Below are positions 44,181 through 57,600 of a DNA stretch of 64,000 bases, one piece after another (position 1 is the first letter of the stretch; every line of letters starts with the position of its first letter). A program made the position numbers and the translations under genes. The notes beneath the pieces were generated by a model, which was given only the letters and a program-made list of their open reading frames with translations, searched no databases and was not told the DNA's origin. This DNA is from Strix aluco (lineage: Eukaryota > Chordata > Aves > Strigiformes > Strigidae): assembly GCF_031877795.1 (NCBI RefSeq), contig NC_133955.1:1612001-1676000 (forward strand). The letters are read 5' to 3'.

Positions 44181-47100
44181 CCCCAGGGTAACAGCAGTTA
44201 CCTGGGCTCCCAGACAACGCTCCCCCCTGCCTTGCAAACCAACAGTTTCTTTGCTAATTGCTTCCAGAAGTAGCCGCCCCGGGGGTGTCTGGCTCGTTCA
44301 GGAGAGCTACCCACTGATGGTAACTCATCTGTTAAAACCCTGGGCTGTTTGGTTGTTAAACAAGAGAGAGGCTGTTCCTGCTGTAGGAACGGGGAAGCCG
44401 CTGTGGTGGCTGCCTGGAACCAGAGACAGCAGGTGGCCAGAGGCCGGGCATGCTGGGGAGCAGCCCCAGGGCATGGGGGTACCACCTACATGCCTCCTCC
44501 TGCCCATGCCCATCTACCCCTTTCCCCATGGTCAGCACTGCATCCAAGTGTCTGCATCCCACCCATCCTTTGCCTCTAGCCTGAGCTCCCAGGGGTCTGT
44601 ACTAGGAGGTCCTCTGCTTGCCTCCCTGGCACTGCAGCACATCCAGCATACAGCTGGAGGGTTTGGGCTCCCCAAACAGTTGGGTCCTGGTTGACCCCAT
44701 GGTACAGGCATGGCAAGGCAGAAGCTGCCCTGTCACCCATGGGGAGGTATCATGCCAGCCCCATCTGTCCTGTGCTGTGCTTGCTGCTTCTCTGGGACCA
44801 GGGCTCTGCATGTGGCTCAGCCATGCTGCACATGTGTGGCTCCTGCTGGCCGCATTGGCTGGTCCCTGCTCCTCAGGAACAGACCTGGGGACCTGCTTCC
44901 AGCCCAAAGCTTTATTCTTACTCAGGTCTGACAAAGCTGCATCTCTGCATCCTCCCCAGCTTGTCTACCCTGTGCAGATGTTTCCCCTCCTGCCAGCTCC
45001 TGGACTGCCCAGGTCAGGACAGATGTTCAGCCCTTGGTCTCTGGCATCCTCAAAACAGTGGCATTGGTGGGTCTTCTCGGGTGGATGTCTCCCAGCTTCC
45101 TCCCTTCCCCTCCCTCCACCACTACTACCAAAAATCCCAGTCCTGTTTTATTGTGAAACAAAAAGAAATGTTAATCACATTCTTGTTTCCTGGCCAACTC
45201 TACCCTTTGTTATCCACCAAACACGGCAAAGAGCCTGGCACTGCACCAGCTTGCAAACGGAGTCACTGGGCAGAGAGCGCAAGCTGGAAAGTCCAGGAAT
45301 GAGAGGGCATGAACTGAAGGTCCCGACCGAGCTCACGGCATCAGCAGCAGATTGGCAGATGCTGAAGAAGCTGCCCAGGGTTACTGCAGCCCAACTCTCA
45401 TCACAGATACATTTCACTTCAGTGGACCGATGCCTCCTGAGATCTCCTGCCTGTGGAAATCTGGGATCTCCTTTCCTGTGGAAACAAACCCAGAAACCCT
45501 CTGTCAAACCATCAGAATGTGTGGTCCTGAAAGCCCTGTGAGCACATGGGGATGGGGACAGCTGCAGACACCAGCTCTGGGATATGGGGGACAGAGCTGT
45601 GTTAACTCATGGGCTGCAGCTCCCAGCTGATATTTTCTTTCCTCCAGCTTGTGCAGATTCATTTCACGGTGAGGTCTCCAGTAGCCCTGATCTCCTCCAT
45701 TCATTGTTCACCCTCCCACCCTGCCATGGCTATGTGCTCACCTTTAAGTTTTCATCTGAGAATCCAGGTAGTAAATTAAGGTGTCTGAGCCCACCAAACC
45801 ACTTTGGGTACATTCTGGCCCCAGTTCAGTGACTTGCTGAAGTCACTGGTCATTGAGCTACTCCTCAAAAGCCACAGTTTAGAAATCCAGAGTGGCCAGG
45901 ACACTCCTGGCCTGACCTGCCTTGCTGCAGCATGGAGGTGTATGAGCAAGGCTGTCACAGCTCCCCGCCTTCTCCTGCTGAAGCACCCCAGCACCCTGTG
46001 ACAGAGCACAGGAACGCATGCAGTCAGAGAGGAAGGAAGAGGGGAATGAGGTGGTGGAGAGGGAAGGAAGATGGGGAGCACTGGTGTCCGAAACACCTGA
46101 GAGAAGATGCAAGGGAGTGGTGGCAGCTGGAAGACAGGAGCTGACCACCCTGCTGCAATGCCACATTCCTGGGTGCCTACAGAAGCCAGACACATGGGGA
46201 ACCATTTGCTGAGCATTTTACTGTGCCCATCAGGCCTGGATGGAGAGTGGAATCTCTCTCTGAGTGGTCCAAGAAGAGTTCTGGGGTGTTCCTGGCCTCC
46301 AGCACCAGGTGTGGCATGAGAGCTGACAATGGTCAGCAATGTTGCAAGAGCACCTGGGAGGGACATGGAAACCATCACACAGTCACATGTCACGCTGTGG
46401 TGGTCCAGGGAGGTCAGGACTGCCATGGCAATGGACGGGAGCATCTCACACCTCCTGTCTCTATTTCTGTCAGGGCTCAAGGTGTCAGTGAGCAGAGATG
46501 GAAGACATGTATAATGAAATGTCTAGCCTGCTGTATGGTATTTGCCAGATTTTGCAGCCTGCTGGCCCCTGAAGTTGATGGCTGGGACAGTGGGGACATG
46601 ACCTAGCTCAACCTCTTCCAAAGCTGCTGTACTACAGCACCAGAGAGCATAGCTGTGCTGCAGGGCAGAGTGACCCCCGCCAGCCCAAGTGATGTATCCC
46701 GTCATTGGCCACAAACATCAAATTTCCAGCTGCGTGGTGTGTCTGTACGGCAGAGACAGGGGTGGCAGTGCTCTGCTGAACTGTGGGCACACCCGCTGAG
46801 CACGAGACACGCTCTTGCGTCAGCTGTGCTCTCCTCCAGAGCCCCAGGGCAAAGGTCTGCTTGGGGTGGCGGTGGCAGAGCTCCCGTCTCCGAAGGATGG
46901 GGTGCGTCAGGAAGATCTTGGCTGAGATGAGCTGAGAATCTAGTCCTGGTCATCCCAACACAAAGCCTTTGAGGATGTTCCTTCACATTGATCTGTCTGG
47001 GGGACAAATCCCCTTATCTAGGTTTTCTTCATTCAGGGGACTGACACCTAGGGTGGCAGAGTCTTTGCTGTCACAACACATCCCAGGGCAAGATGACCCC

Positions 47101-48590
47101 CATCTGCTGGCAAGCTCCAGTGGCCATGGTGTCCAGGCCACAGACACCAGTCTCAGCTGGGGCACATCCAGCTGGCTAAGGTGCCGTCATCATGGAGTAA
47201 TGTGGTGGCAGCTCCTGTGAGATCTTCAGGCTCTCCAGAGAGCTGGCACTCCTCTAGTTTTTTGCCTTCAGGACTGTAGGTGAGCAAGTCCAGGCCTGAG
47301 TCTGCTTTCAGGCGAAGGGTGGGTCCTACAAGAGGATCTCATTGCTCCAGGCCTTTCCAAAATGAGCTGAGTTTCAGAGCACGCTTTGTGGGACCCACCT
47401 TCACCACTGCCATTACATAAGACAAGTTTTAGGGTGCCAGCAGGCTGAACTGATAAGAACCCAGTGCCTGAGCTATAGAGAGGTGCTGCTGAGCTTGAGG
47501 GGAGACAAGGACTTTGAGGCCAGGTCCTGCAGGATGAGACCATAGAGTATGTTCACCAGCTGCACTGTCCCAGTGAGATCTGCATGCCCCAGCGCTGTAC
47601 CCCACCAGGACAATCTGCACCTGCACTAAGGACAGCATCTGCGTTAGTGGCACCAAGCACTTGCTGGTGCATGAGCAGCATCTGATACAGTGGCCACAGT
47701 GTGGCTAGTGCCCATCAGGTAATTTACTCAGGCTTCCAGATGTGGAGGTGCCAGAGCTGCTGGGTATCCCAGTTTTCTTCCCTGGAAATTCCCAGCGTGT
47801 CCAGCTGAGCACAGGAAGACATCAGCCTCCAACTGGTGCCTTTCTGGCGTGCTGCCCTCGTTAGGAGCCAGGGTCACGGTGGGTGGCAGATCCACAAGGA
47901 TGGACAGAAAGTGTCTGTCCCCAAATCAGCTTCTACCAGTGGCTAGGATGGTCTGGCTGGATCTATAGGGACAGATGGGCACTGACTTCCCTGGGACACA
48001 CAGGGGAAGCCCTTCACCTTCCCATCCCAACAGAGTGGTGGGACACAAGCGCAGGTGACCCCACTCCAGCCATGGGACTGGGAGGAAGGGGGTCCTGGGA
48101 TGTGCCTTAGGGGTTCTTTGAGCACAGCAGGAGAGGAGATGGGCACACAGAAGGGCTGAGTGCCTGTGGGCTGCAGTCCCCTCTCCTTGGGCACCCTCCA
48201 GCCATGAGGTTTTCCAGGGTCGCTGGTGCTGGGAGCCCTTCTCAAGTCATCCCAGGGAGCAGGTCCCAAGGGTCGCTCTGGCTATGGGCAGGTCCCCAGC
48301 CTTTGTGCCGAAACCCATCCCTCCCGCATCCTCCCTTCCCAGAAGTGACGGTGGCGGTGGCAGGCAGCCAGCCCCACCTGTCTGACAGGTAGAGCAAGGG
48401 TGGGGGCAGCTGCTGGCACCCGCTGCCTACACGCCTGCCTGCATGCCTGCCCCAACCTGCCGTGGCCCTGCCAGGGATGAGGAGCGGTGCCCCTGGCCAG
48501 CAGTGCCACCCTGCAGGGACAGCACAGCTCTGCCCCTGGCACAGAGGGAAATCGGGAGGCAACACACCGCTGCATGGGGAAATCCTGCAC
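44181..48590. other. Gene-free DNA
   Basis: No coding gene recognised. A motif-bearing stretch at 44185-44440 includes CTAATTG (44254-44260) and a forkhead-like inverted repeat (44353-44363). The 307-codon open frame at 44618-45541 has no recognisable domain and ordinary intergenic composition. Confidence 0.65.
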
Positions 48591-48594
48591 CCAC

Positions 48595-48890
48595 AAGCAC
48601 ACTCAGTTGCACACGCGTGGCCGCACATGCAGTAGGTAACACAGCGACAGACACTTGCAGCCATCCAGCTACAGATAGGTGCAGAGTGCGTTACACTGGT
48701 GAACAGTCACAAGTGCAGACACACGACAGATGCAGAGTTATGGACATGCTCAGTTACACACAGATATGCACAGTGTGGGGGCTGAAGGCATGCACACAGA
48801 TACACGCAGAGTTACACACTGCATTACTCAGGTATGTGAGCAGTTACACACATGGTTACTCACATGCAGTTACTCACACAAGCCCCCACA
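48595..48890. repeat. Degenerate minisatellite, CAGTTACACA-type
   Basis: Units related to CAGTTACACACA recur irregularly, with exact CAGTTACACA at 48751 and 48841 and variants such as CAGAGTTACACAC, CAGTTGCACACG and CAGTTACTCACA. The spacing is uneven, so it is an old, diverged array rather than a clean tandem. Confidence 0.7.
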
Positions 48891-51800
48891 CAACTCCTCA
48901 CCCATGGTCACACACACCCCCTCAGACAGGTCGCACCCAGCATAGTGGTCACCCAAGTCACACTTGTGTCCCATTCCCACCACCCGCAGAAGAGGTGCCC
49001 AGGTGTCCCCAGGCCCTAGCCCCACTGTGGCCGGCCACTCACGCCCCAGCCCGTCTTCTTGCTCCCAGCTCCCTGGGTTGGGAAGGACTTTGGGATGGGC
49101 AGAAACCCCTGCGGGGTGCTAATGGGGCCAAGGACTCACGGTGGTGTGTCATGCCCTACTCCAGCCCTAGGCCAGCTGGAAGCAACAGGCAAGGGCACCT
49201 GAGGATACAGGGCAAGTGCTCCCTGTTTTGGGGCAGCAGGGACCCAGCCCCCACCCCTGCCTGGTGAAGGTGCAAGCAGACTATGGGTGGACTCTCACCC
49301 ATCCCTGGTACTTTGGCAAGAAGTGGCAATGCCAGGACTGTACCTGTGGGAGTTCTGGCCAGCACCCTGACTGCTCTGGCACCCATCCACCCAGTGTGGC
49401 CCCAGCAGAGACCACGAGGGCCCATTCGGGGCATGGCTGGGCAGTGTCCAAGGGGTGTGTGATCCCACACTGTTTATTTTCCTAGTTTCAGTCCACAGGG
49501 ACCTATTGGTGACCTGACGTAGGAGCTGCAGGGACAGACTCGCCTGGGGTCAGAGACCTCCAGCACTGACAGCATCTCAGCAGCTAACTGAAGGTCACAA
49601 ACAACCTCCAGAATCCAGCCAGGCTGCTCCAGCCCCAGGTGACAAGCCTCAGCATCTTGCCCAGCCACTTGCAAACAAGCCAAACAGCTCAAGGTCTCCC
49701 AGACTGGCTGCAGGCATCTCAACCCCCTTGCAAACAAAGCAGAGGTGTGGGCTCTGCCTCTCTCCACCAGGCAGAGGGAGGGTCCCGTGTCCTCTTGCTG
49801 CTCCTGCCTGTGAGATGTAACCCAAAGATCCCATGGGGCCCCTGCTTGGCACTGCACCTTCTCTGCCCATGGGGTGCTGCCAAAGCTGTTTCAGCTCCCT
49901 GGGTGCCCCACAGGCTGGGGTGACAATGCCATGCAGCTGCCCAGGCAGAGAGGTAGGTGGGCACCCCTCTGCTCCAGCCAAACCAACTACAGCTGGTGTT
50001 CACACACCAGACCAACCTACTGCTATTTATCTCAGTTTGCCCAGGCATCCCCAGGGCTGTGGGGTGAGCAGGACATGTGGGTCCCAGAAAGGAGGGGTAG
50101 GGTGATGGAGTTCACTTGAATGAAAGCAGCGATCAGGTCTGCCATGAGGCAGACACGTTGGCCAGGGTTCAAAGTAAATGACTGCAGCTGGGAGTTGAGG
50201 AAGGCTGAGGGTGCAGCACAGCGAGAAGTCGCTTGGCACCATGCAGACATCCAGGGCAGTGCGGAGACCAGATGCTCACCCTGGATCTACACCAGCACTT
50301 TGGGAATCTAGATGCAGAGCCTACAACAATCTCTATCTTGATGTCCCCCTGTCCCCAAACAGTGAGAGCAAATCCCATTCTATCGTGAGGAAACGGGCAC
50401 ATAACAGAGGGTGTGCCACAGAGAAAACTGGATGGGGAAGGGGCCCTTGGCTGCAGCTCCCATGACCCTGTGATTGTCCCACACTGTCCCTCGGGTGGCG
50501 ATGAGCTCATTTTGCTGTCGTTACCCTCCTTGCTGCATGCCAGGTGCTTTGTCATGAGGCAAGAGGAGGAGTGGGAACAGGTTATTCAAGGTCTGCGGGG
50601 GCCCAGAGCAAGCACAGATGAGCGCGGGAGCTGGGTGTCTGGGGTTGTGTGAGCAGGGCAGTCGGGCAGGGTGCAGCCCCCTCCTCTTCCCACAGGAGCT
50701 CCAGGGAGGTGGGGACTGGGGAATCCAGCACCAGGCACTGCTCTATAGCCATGGGGCATGGACTGGGGGAGCGGTAGACTTTGCCCCCGCCTACAAGGTG
50801 CGGCAGAGAGGCTGAACAGTCTGCAGGGCATAATTATCATCAAGGCCGGAAAAGGCGGGTTAGGGTCAGGATGGGTCACATTTGGGTCAGATCAGGAGAC
50901 ATGACCTGGATGGGATCAACAGAAACCCTCTGTGATGGGTTTTGCAGCATGAAAGCATCCCTCCGCTGCCTGGGACAGGACCTCCTTCCTTGGCAGTCAG
51001 TGTGTCCCTCACTCTCATCTTCCAGGCCTGAGAACCAGGGGGACAAATGTCCCCAGAAGGACCAGAACATTTTCCACAGCCCCAGGAGCCCCTCCTGCCC
51101 TCCCCAGCCTCTTCTTTGCCAGCTGATCACCACACTGGGCAAACTTCTTTTGGTGGGGCCACAACCCTGCAGGGCACAGGGACCAGGCACAGCAGCCCTT
51201 CTGATCTGACATCCCAAGGCACTGGACCCCTTAAGCACCTTGGAGACCTGGCCATGCTTCACATGAAGCTGTTCTTCCTCTCCAGCAGCTGCTTTTCCTG
51301 CTGCCATGGCCACAGCCCCTGTGGACCCCTGCCCACCCGATGAGCCAGTGGGGAGGCTGCAGTGCTGCCCCCTCTTCTCCTGCACCATACACCCCCCTCT
51401 GCCCACACAGAGCCCTCACTCCTCTCATGCACACCCCAGCCCAGCACACACATTCTCCCCATCCCTTCACCCATCTTTTCTGTGTGCCTATGTGCACACA
51501 CATGTGTGCCAGCCCCTGGGACTGTCTGGTTCTTCTCCCCTTTTTGCTTTTGGGATCCCATAAACACAGTGAACCTGCAAACACCCATCTTCTCCCCCTG
51601 GGGTGTGAACCAGGGTAGCTCAAAGCATGTGTCTGTCAGTTTCAGCAAGCCTGAGGCTCTTCTCTAGACACAAAACCTGAGGGAAAGAGAGGGAAGGAGC
51701 ATCCTAGGTACAACAGTGTCCCCCCATCCATGTCCATCCCTGCTCTACCCCTTGGGCTGGTGGTTTGGGTATTGGAAGAGGTCTTGGCTGCTGGCCCAGA

Positions 51801-52727
51801 GAGTCCACTTGGATGAGTCAGGGCTGGAAACCTGGTACCACATGTGGTGTGTACAGAGAAGATCTGGACTTGGCCAAGGTCTCCATAAAACAGAGAAGGG
51901 ACTGGGGAAGCACTGGGAGAGCTGAGGACGCTCCTGGCATCCACTGGCCCCATGCTGCCCCAGGCCTGCCCTGTGGCTTCAGAGCCAGCCCTGCAACTAG
52001 CACACAGCTGGATGCCAGCAAAGGGCTGCTCTGGCCACGCTGCCCATGGGTCCATACCCAGCCCAGGGCAGGGGGCCAGCAGGGACCTCTGCCCCGGGGT
52101 ATGAGGGACCCCATGGGTCCCCCTTCTTGTGGACAGGTCAAGCATTGCCTTAAGACCGTGTCTGGTTCTTGCTCCAGCCGCTTGCCTGGGAAATGATTGC
52201 AGCTCCTTCCTGCCCTGATGATGATTGGAAATTTAATCTTTTCCAGCTGAAATATGGCCACAGTCACTGCTGTACATTCGCTTCTCCTTGTGCGACCTTT
52301 GTCGATAGCCAAAAGACCTGTTCCCCACTCCCATGAGCCTGTGTGACAGGGCTGCACCCAGACCCCAAGATCTGGAGATGAGGGGGAGAGCAGAACCTGG
52401 GGGCACCTGCCCTGGTTAGGGGCAGAGGGATGCTCTGGGGAGAGGTGACCCCATACGGAGAGCTCACAGGGTACCAGCCCAGTGAGGTGGGGATGTAAGC
52501 AGTGCAAAGAAGAAAGGGTTTGGGAGAGCTGCAAAACTGATATCGTCCCACGGGCACAGCCAGGCACGGCTCAACTGCATGATGCTCCGTGGAGCCAGCA
52601 CCAGAGCTGGTCCTGGGTCCCTCCCTGCCTGACCTGGTGAATGGAGGGACCCACCTGCAGCCTCACACCACCACCACTGATCCGGGGCTGGTGTAACCCA
52701 AGCACTGTTTGTGTTGTGGGAGGTTTT

Positions 52728-52767
52728 TGTGTGTGTTTGTGTGTGTGTGTATGCATGTGTACGTGTG
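52728..52767. repeat. GT microsatellite
   Basis: Impure (GT)n: tgtgtgtttgtgtgtgtgtg then tatgcatgtgtacgtgtg. Alternating purine-pyrimidine of Z-DNA type. Confidence 0.85.
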
Positions 52768-53507
52768 GGCAGGGGCCCCGAGTATGGAGCTGAGCAAGGA
52801 CGTCATGTCAGCCAGGGGTGCGGCACCGCCCAGACATTCATTTTGCAAATAGCACGGGGTCATGAACTACATCAAGGGCAGATTCTGCCAGCACCCGGGC
52901 TGAACCGCTCCTCCTCATCCAGGTCATCCCGGGAGAGCAGAGCGGCAGCGGGGCACAGGGGATGGACGGGAGGACACGGCAAAAGCCTTTGCCTTCGGAC
53001 AAATAAAGCACACCACCAACTTATGTGAAACTGAAATGTTTTGGGAGTGAGGATTCCCTCCAGCCAAGTCCCTGGCGGGTTTGTAACAGCTGGGACCACG
53101 TTCCTGCTTGCCTCCCCCAGCAATGGGCACATGGACCTGGGGTTCATCACCTTCTGGCTGGACTCCCAGCGGAGATGCGGGAAGACAGGAGGTTCCTGGC
53201 ACCCACCCAGATCTCCAGGGCAGCTGGAAATCTTGCAATCTTGCTGGCTCTCCCAGGGCTGCTGAGGGTGGCCAGGCTTTAGCTCAGCTTAGCCATAGTG
53301 CTCCCCAGCACCACTTACTTGTTCCTTGGTGCAGCAGCAAAAGCCAGGAGCTGGATGTCCTGTCTGAGGTGCCCCTGACTGTCTGCCCTGGCTTTAGGAG
53401 CACAGCTCACCCCCTGCCCTTACCACAGTTCATGGCTACAGTGTCTGGGGACCCCACTCTCTGCTACTGTGCCTTCCCATCCCAGCCGTCTTGCAGCAGG
53501 GGACATC

Positions 53508-53553
53508 AGGGCACATCACGGGAAGACCCCAGGGCACATCACGGGAAGACCCC
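53508..53553. repeat. Two-copy 23-bp tandem repeat
   Basis: Two identical adjacent units beginning AGGGCACATCACGGGAAG; identity suggests a recent duplication. Confidence 0.9.
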
Positions 53554-54640
53554 AGGCCACCCCGTCAACTGGAGTTAGCGGCTCCCCAGGACAGGAGTGA
53601 AGCACACAGGAGGCCAGGCATGGCCCAGCCTCTCACCCTGCCGGGATGTGTCAGCTCCTCTGGCAGCTCTGGGAGGTCTCTGAGTTGCAGAGGGCATTTA
53701 GGGTGCAGAGGTGGCTCTGTACCTGGCTGTGGCTCAGGTCTGTCACAGGGATGGGACCCTGGGGAGCTGGGGCAGCCCCCTGCCAGCAGCACAGCTGTGG
53801 GACTGGGGCTTCAGGCTCTGGGGAGTCGTTTCTTTTCAGTACTATTTCCTGAAACTAATCTGCCTACAAATCTTTTACTCACAGAAATAAAAAGCAACAC
53901 TGAGAGCAGAAGTGGAGACCCCATACCAAACCCCATTTTGAAAGCCCTCCTTTCCCCCCCACAGCCTGGAGCCCTGTGGTCCTGCTCCTGCACAGTGCTC
54001 ATCTGCCCGGAGCATTCTGCTGTGGCACAGAGCCTGTGCATCCCCTGGACAACAGGGCTAGGGCTTAGCAAGTGTGGCAGAGCTGCTTACTCCTTTTAAC
54101 AGGACTGGAGGAGATATCCACCCTGGACGAAGACAGCACTTTGTCCCCATTCCCCAGAGAAAGCACAGGCTTCCAGGGAGGAGCAGGGCTGCAGCAGACC
54201 TTCTGAACTTCACTCCTGTCTTCTTGGGAACAGGGTAGTTCATACAGCACCCTTGGGCAGGAGCCTTGCAGCCTTGCAGGCTTTGCCCAACGCTGCCACA
54301 CGTGCCATGGAGTTTGTAGGCTTGTCTCCAGCCCTGCACCTTGCTACTCGTGCCGCTGACTCACAGCATGACCTTGGGTTGGCCACCGCGTCTCCTTGTG
54401 TCATTGGGCTTCCCAAGAAGTGGGCTCGGCTCAGCGGCTGGCTGCCGGGCAGTGGAAATTCCCTGCCTTCCCCCCATCCCCAGGACCTGCTCTGCCTTGG
54501 CACCCAGTCATCCTGAGAGCTCTGCCCCTGGCCAGGCCTAGCGGATCTTGCTCCTGGAGAACAGCCCACGTCCTGACTTTGCAAAACCCCGGCAGCCCTG
54601 GGGATGAGCAAGCCCTGACAGCGCCGGAGGAGGAGCCTGG

Positions 54641-57600
54641 CTGCAAACACTGGTCTCTTTGTAATGGCTGGGAGCAGGCGAGTGCCAGGCTCCTGGTATT
54701 TATTTATTTATGGAGGTGAACGCTAACAGCTTGTTTGAAAGGAAAACGTGTACCTCGGGGCCCTGCGGGCAGCTGTTCTTCCCCTGTGCCTGTGCCCCTG
54801 GCCCCTGTCAGAGCCAAATCCCGGCACCCCACACCGTGCCCCCCAGCAGGGGCTGGATGCGTGCCCTGGGCAGTGGGAAGGGCTCAGAGCACCCAGGTCT
54901 CACCCAGTCCCCAGCCCAGAGCTGGTGGCCCACCCCCACCCCGCTGCAGGCTGTTGGGGAGGGGTGAGACTGCAGCAAGAATTGAAGGTGAGCAAAAGCC
55001 CTGACCCCAGGGTCCATGCAGTGCTGTCCGGTGGCCAGAATCCGATGCAGACACCACATCCAGCCCTTCAGGGCTTGTCTGGATCTGCCCCAGCCCTGAC
55101 ATGAGTTCACCCCAGATCTGGACCAGCCTGCGGAGCGCTCTGCCCGCAGTGGGCAGCTCCTCCCTGCCTTTGGCTCACGACTGTAACAAAGATACTGCTG
55201 GGCTGCAGCAAAACGGTTCGTGTGACACCTGATGCCATGTCTCCCAGCATCCCTCTAGTCCTGGGACTGGGGTGGTCAGCAGGGAAGGAGAACAGCAACC
55301 AAAATAAGTGAGGCCACAGTTAGAAAAAGGAAGGATTTTGGTAAGCTTTGGACTATCCTGTGGCCAGAGGAGAGCTATTTCTACTTAAGGCCAAAACTAC
55401 AGGTCTTGGCTGCCGTCAGACTTCACTCCCACCAGCTTGGCAGCAGCAGAGCTCTTCATGGCATGAGCTTGGCTGGCCAGACCCACTCCCCACCCAAGGT
55501 ACAGCTCGCTCACCTGTGAAGCCTGGCTGCAAAGAGGAGTGTCTGTGTGCTTTGGGGGGCAGGTCAGGTGGAAAGATGGTAGGTTTGCTTGTGTGTAACC
55601 TGGGGCTGTGGAGGGACGCTGTTGAGATGTTCATACTTATCCTCCATCAGCGAGTGTCACCCCACTAACCATGGTGTCACCCTGGCTCCCACCTTGGTCA
55701 CCCCAATACTGGTTCACCTGGGCACCTTCTTCCCCTCCCTCAAATCCTTGTGGATGTTCCTGGCAGAGTCACACCTGGATGGCCTTGTGCTGATCACGGC
55801 TGCAGATTTGTCTCCATCCAAGAAGTGCAGTAATTTCGAGTCGGGACCAGAGACCGGGCACTGCCTCTCCAGTGCCACAGGAGCCCAAGGTGTTTCGGCA
55901 GCACATGCTCATTCTGCACTGCTAGTGACCTGTGGAGTGAAATGTGTGCTTCTGGGGACACTCCAACTCTGCAGCCACTTGGCATTCTGTGGGAGGATTT
56001 AAGGATGAGCAGTAGGATGTGATGGTGTGAGTGCGTATGGTCCTGCCCAGCGTTCCTGCTGCAGCTTGCTGGTCATGTCCCAGCAGCACACCACCGTGGC
56101 CCTTCTATCAAGACTGGGACAGGTTCAGTGCGAGCAGGTGAGATTTAAGCTAATCAGCAGGAGAAGCTGATCACCAGCAGTGCTTCACCTTCCAGTGAAG
56201 CAGGGGAAGGCTGTAGGATCACTTTGATCTACTGCAGCTGCTTCTCTGTGCACAGCTCATGCTGGTGATGGGGTGGCCTGAGCCAGCCTGGACCTCCTCC
56301 AGCCTTGTCCACGCACAGAGTGCTGGACTTTGGCTGGCCTGGAAATGACCACAGAAGGGCAATGACCACATGGGACACCCAGACAGTGCTTGTAACAAAC
56401 TATATTTATTGGGACCCCCTCCTGCATGGAGCTGGTGAACCCACATAACCTCGTGGGTCATTCTGCAAGTGCAGATCTGCGCTGTTTGTTCTTTTGCTGT
56501 TATAACACTGGCTTTCTTCCAGTTTGTCTTAAACCAGTTCACAAGTGACATAAATGAGCACATCAACCATCCCATTCCTACTGAGAAAAGACACTAGCAC
56601 CAACCAGTATAACTTTACTGCCTTGAATTCACCCCAGATGGAGACTGGAGTGGTTTTGTGCTGTCATCATCAGACCTTGGTCTGTAAATGTCTTCACGTT
56701 AGCCTTATGGACTTGGAGAAACCAGTTCAAACAAGCCCATCCATCTGATCAGTGCCATTTCCCACTGGGGACTTGACTGGGACAAGACTGATGAGTCTGC
56801 TGCTGGCTGAGCTGGCAGCACCAGGGACCTGGGGTTGAGTCCTGGGCTGCTTGTGAGATCTCCCTGGCTACTAGCCCTAGCTAGCTGTGAGCCTGCAGTC
56901 ACCAAACAGGAGATATCAAACCCTAGCATCAAAAAACAGAGTTCAGAGCCCTGCCATGGCTGAGACCTTGTCCCTGGGACAACGATGGCATGGAGGAGGG
57001 ATGGTACAGGTTCAGGACAGCTAGACTGTTATGAACCCAGGGTGTACACTCCCTCCTGGCACCTACTCTGTCATGGCAAGTGGCCTTTCCCATGTAGAAA
57101 TTCTTGTGTCATCACCACCACCATCATAGAGGCATGACAGCATCGCAGGGTAAAGCAGATGTCTTCACCCCTGAAAGCAAGGCTGGTGAATCTCTCACCA
57201 GGTCTCCCCACCTTGCAGACTCCCAGTTCAAACTGGATCTGCATTTTATTGCAAAGCCTGCAACAGGGAGGTGACAGTGGGGACACAGTCAGTACTGGCC
57301 TTCCCTGCCAACTTCTCGTCTCTCCCTACGCACTGTTTGCTCAGCACCGGGTGCCATGTGAAGGCAAACACAGTTGTGTTGGAAGGAGCAGAAATGAGGG
57401 CAAACAGAGGCTGGCACAGCCCCCCAGCCTCCTCCTGCGGTGAGTGGCATTTGGGGTGTTCCCAGCACACAGATGGAGCTGATGGCACCCCAGGGCCCTG
57501 ACAGCCCCTTACCTCTTCCCTGAGACAGCTCAGAGCACAGGAACCACTGCTGAAGGGTCTCTTGACCCAAGAGGAGAGCTGCATGACCCGTGGCATGAGG

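Larger units (their letters stand above)
48891..54640. other. Gene-free DNA with simple repeats
   Basis: Contains a (GT)n microsatellite (52728-52767), a two-copy 23-bp repeat (53508-53553), and isolated poly(A) hexamers on - (TTTATT 49473-49478) and + (AATAAA 53002-53007). No protein-coding exon is recognised on either strand. Confidence 0.65.

Noticed and set aside
44618..45541. 307-codon plus-strand open frame
   Set aside because: Longest open frame in the right half, but the translation has no domain, signal or exon-like pattern, and overlapping frames are also open.
45776..46480. 234-codon minus-strand open frame
   Set aside because: No recognisable domain; ordinary intergenic composition.
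48443..49267. 274-codon plus-strand open frame
   Set aside because: Much of it is translation of the degenerate CA-rich minisatellite.
54697..54713. TATTTATTTATTTATGG as an AU-rich mRNA decay element
   Set aside because: It would need to lie in a 3' UTR; no transcript is identified here, so it is noted only as AT-rich sequence.
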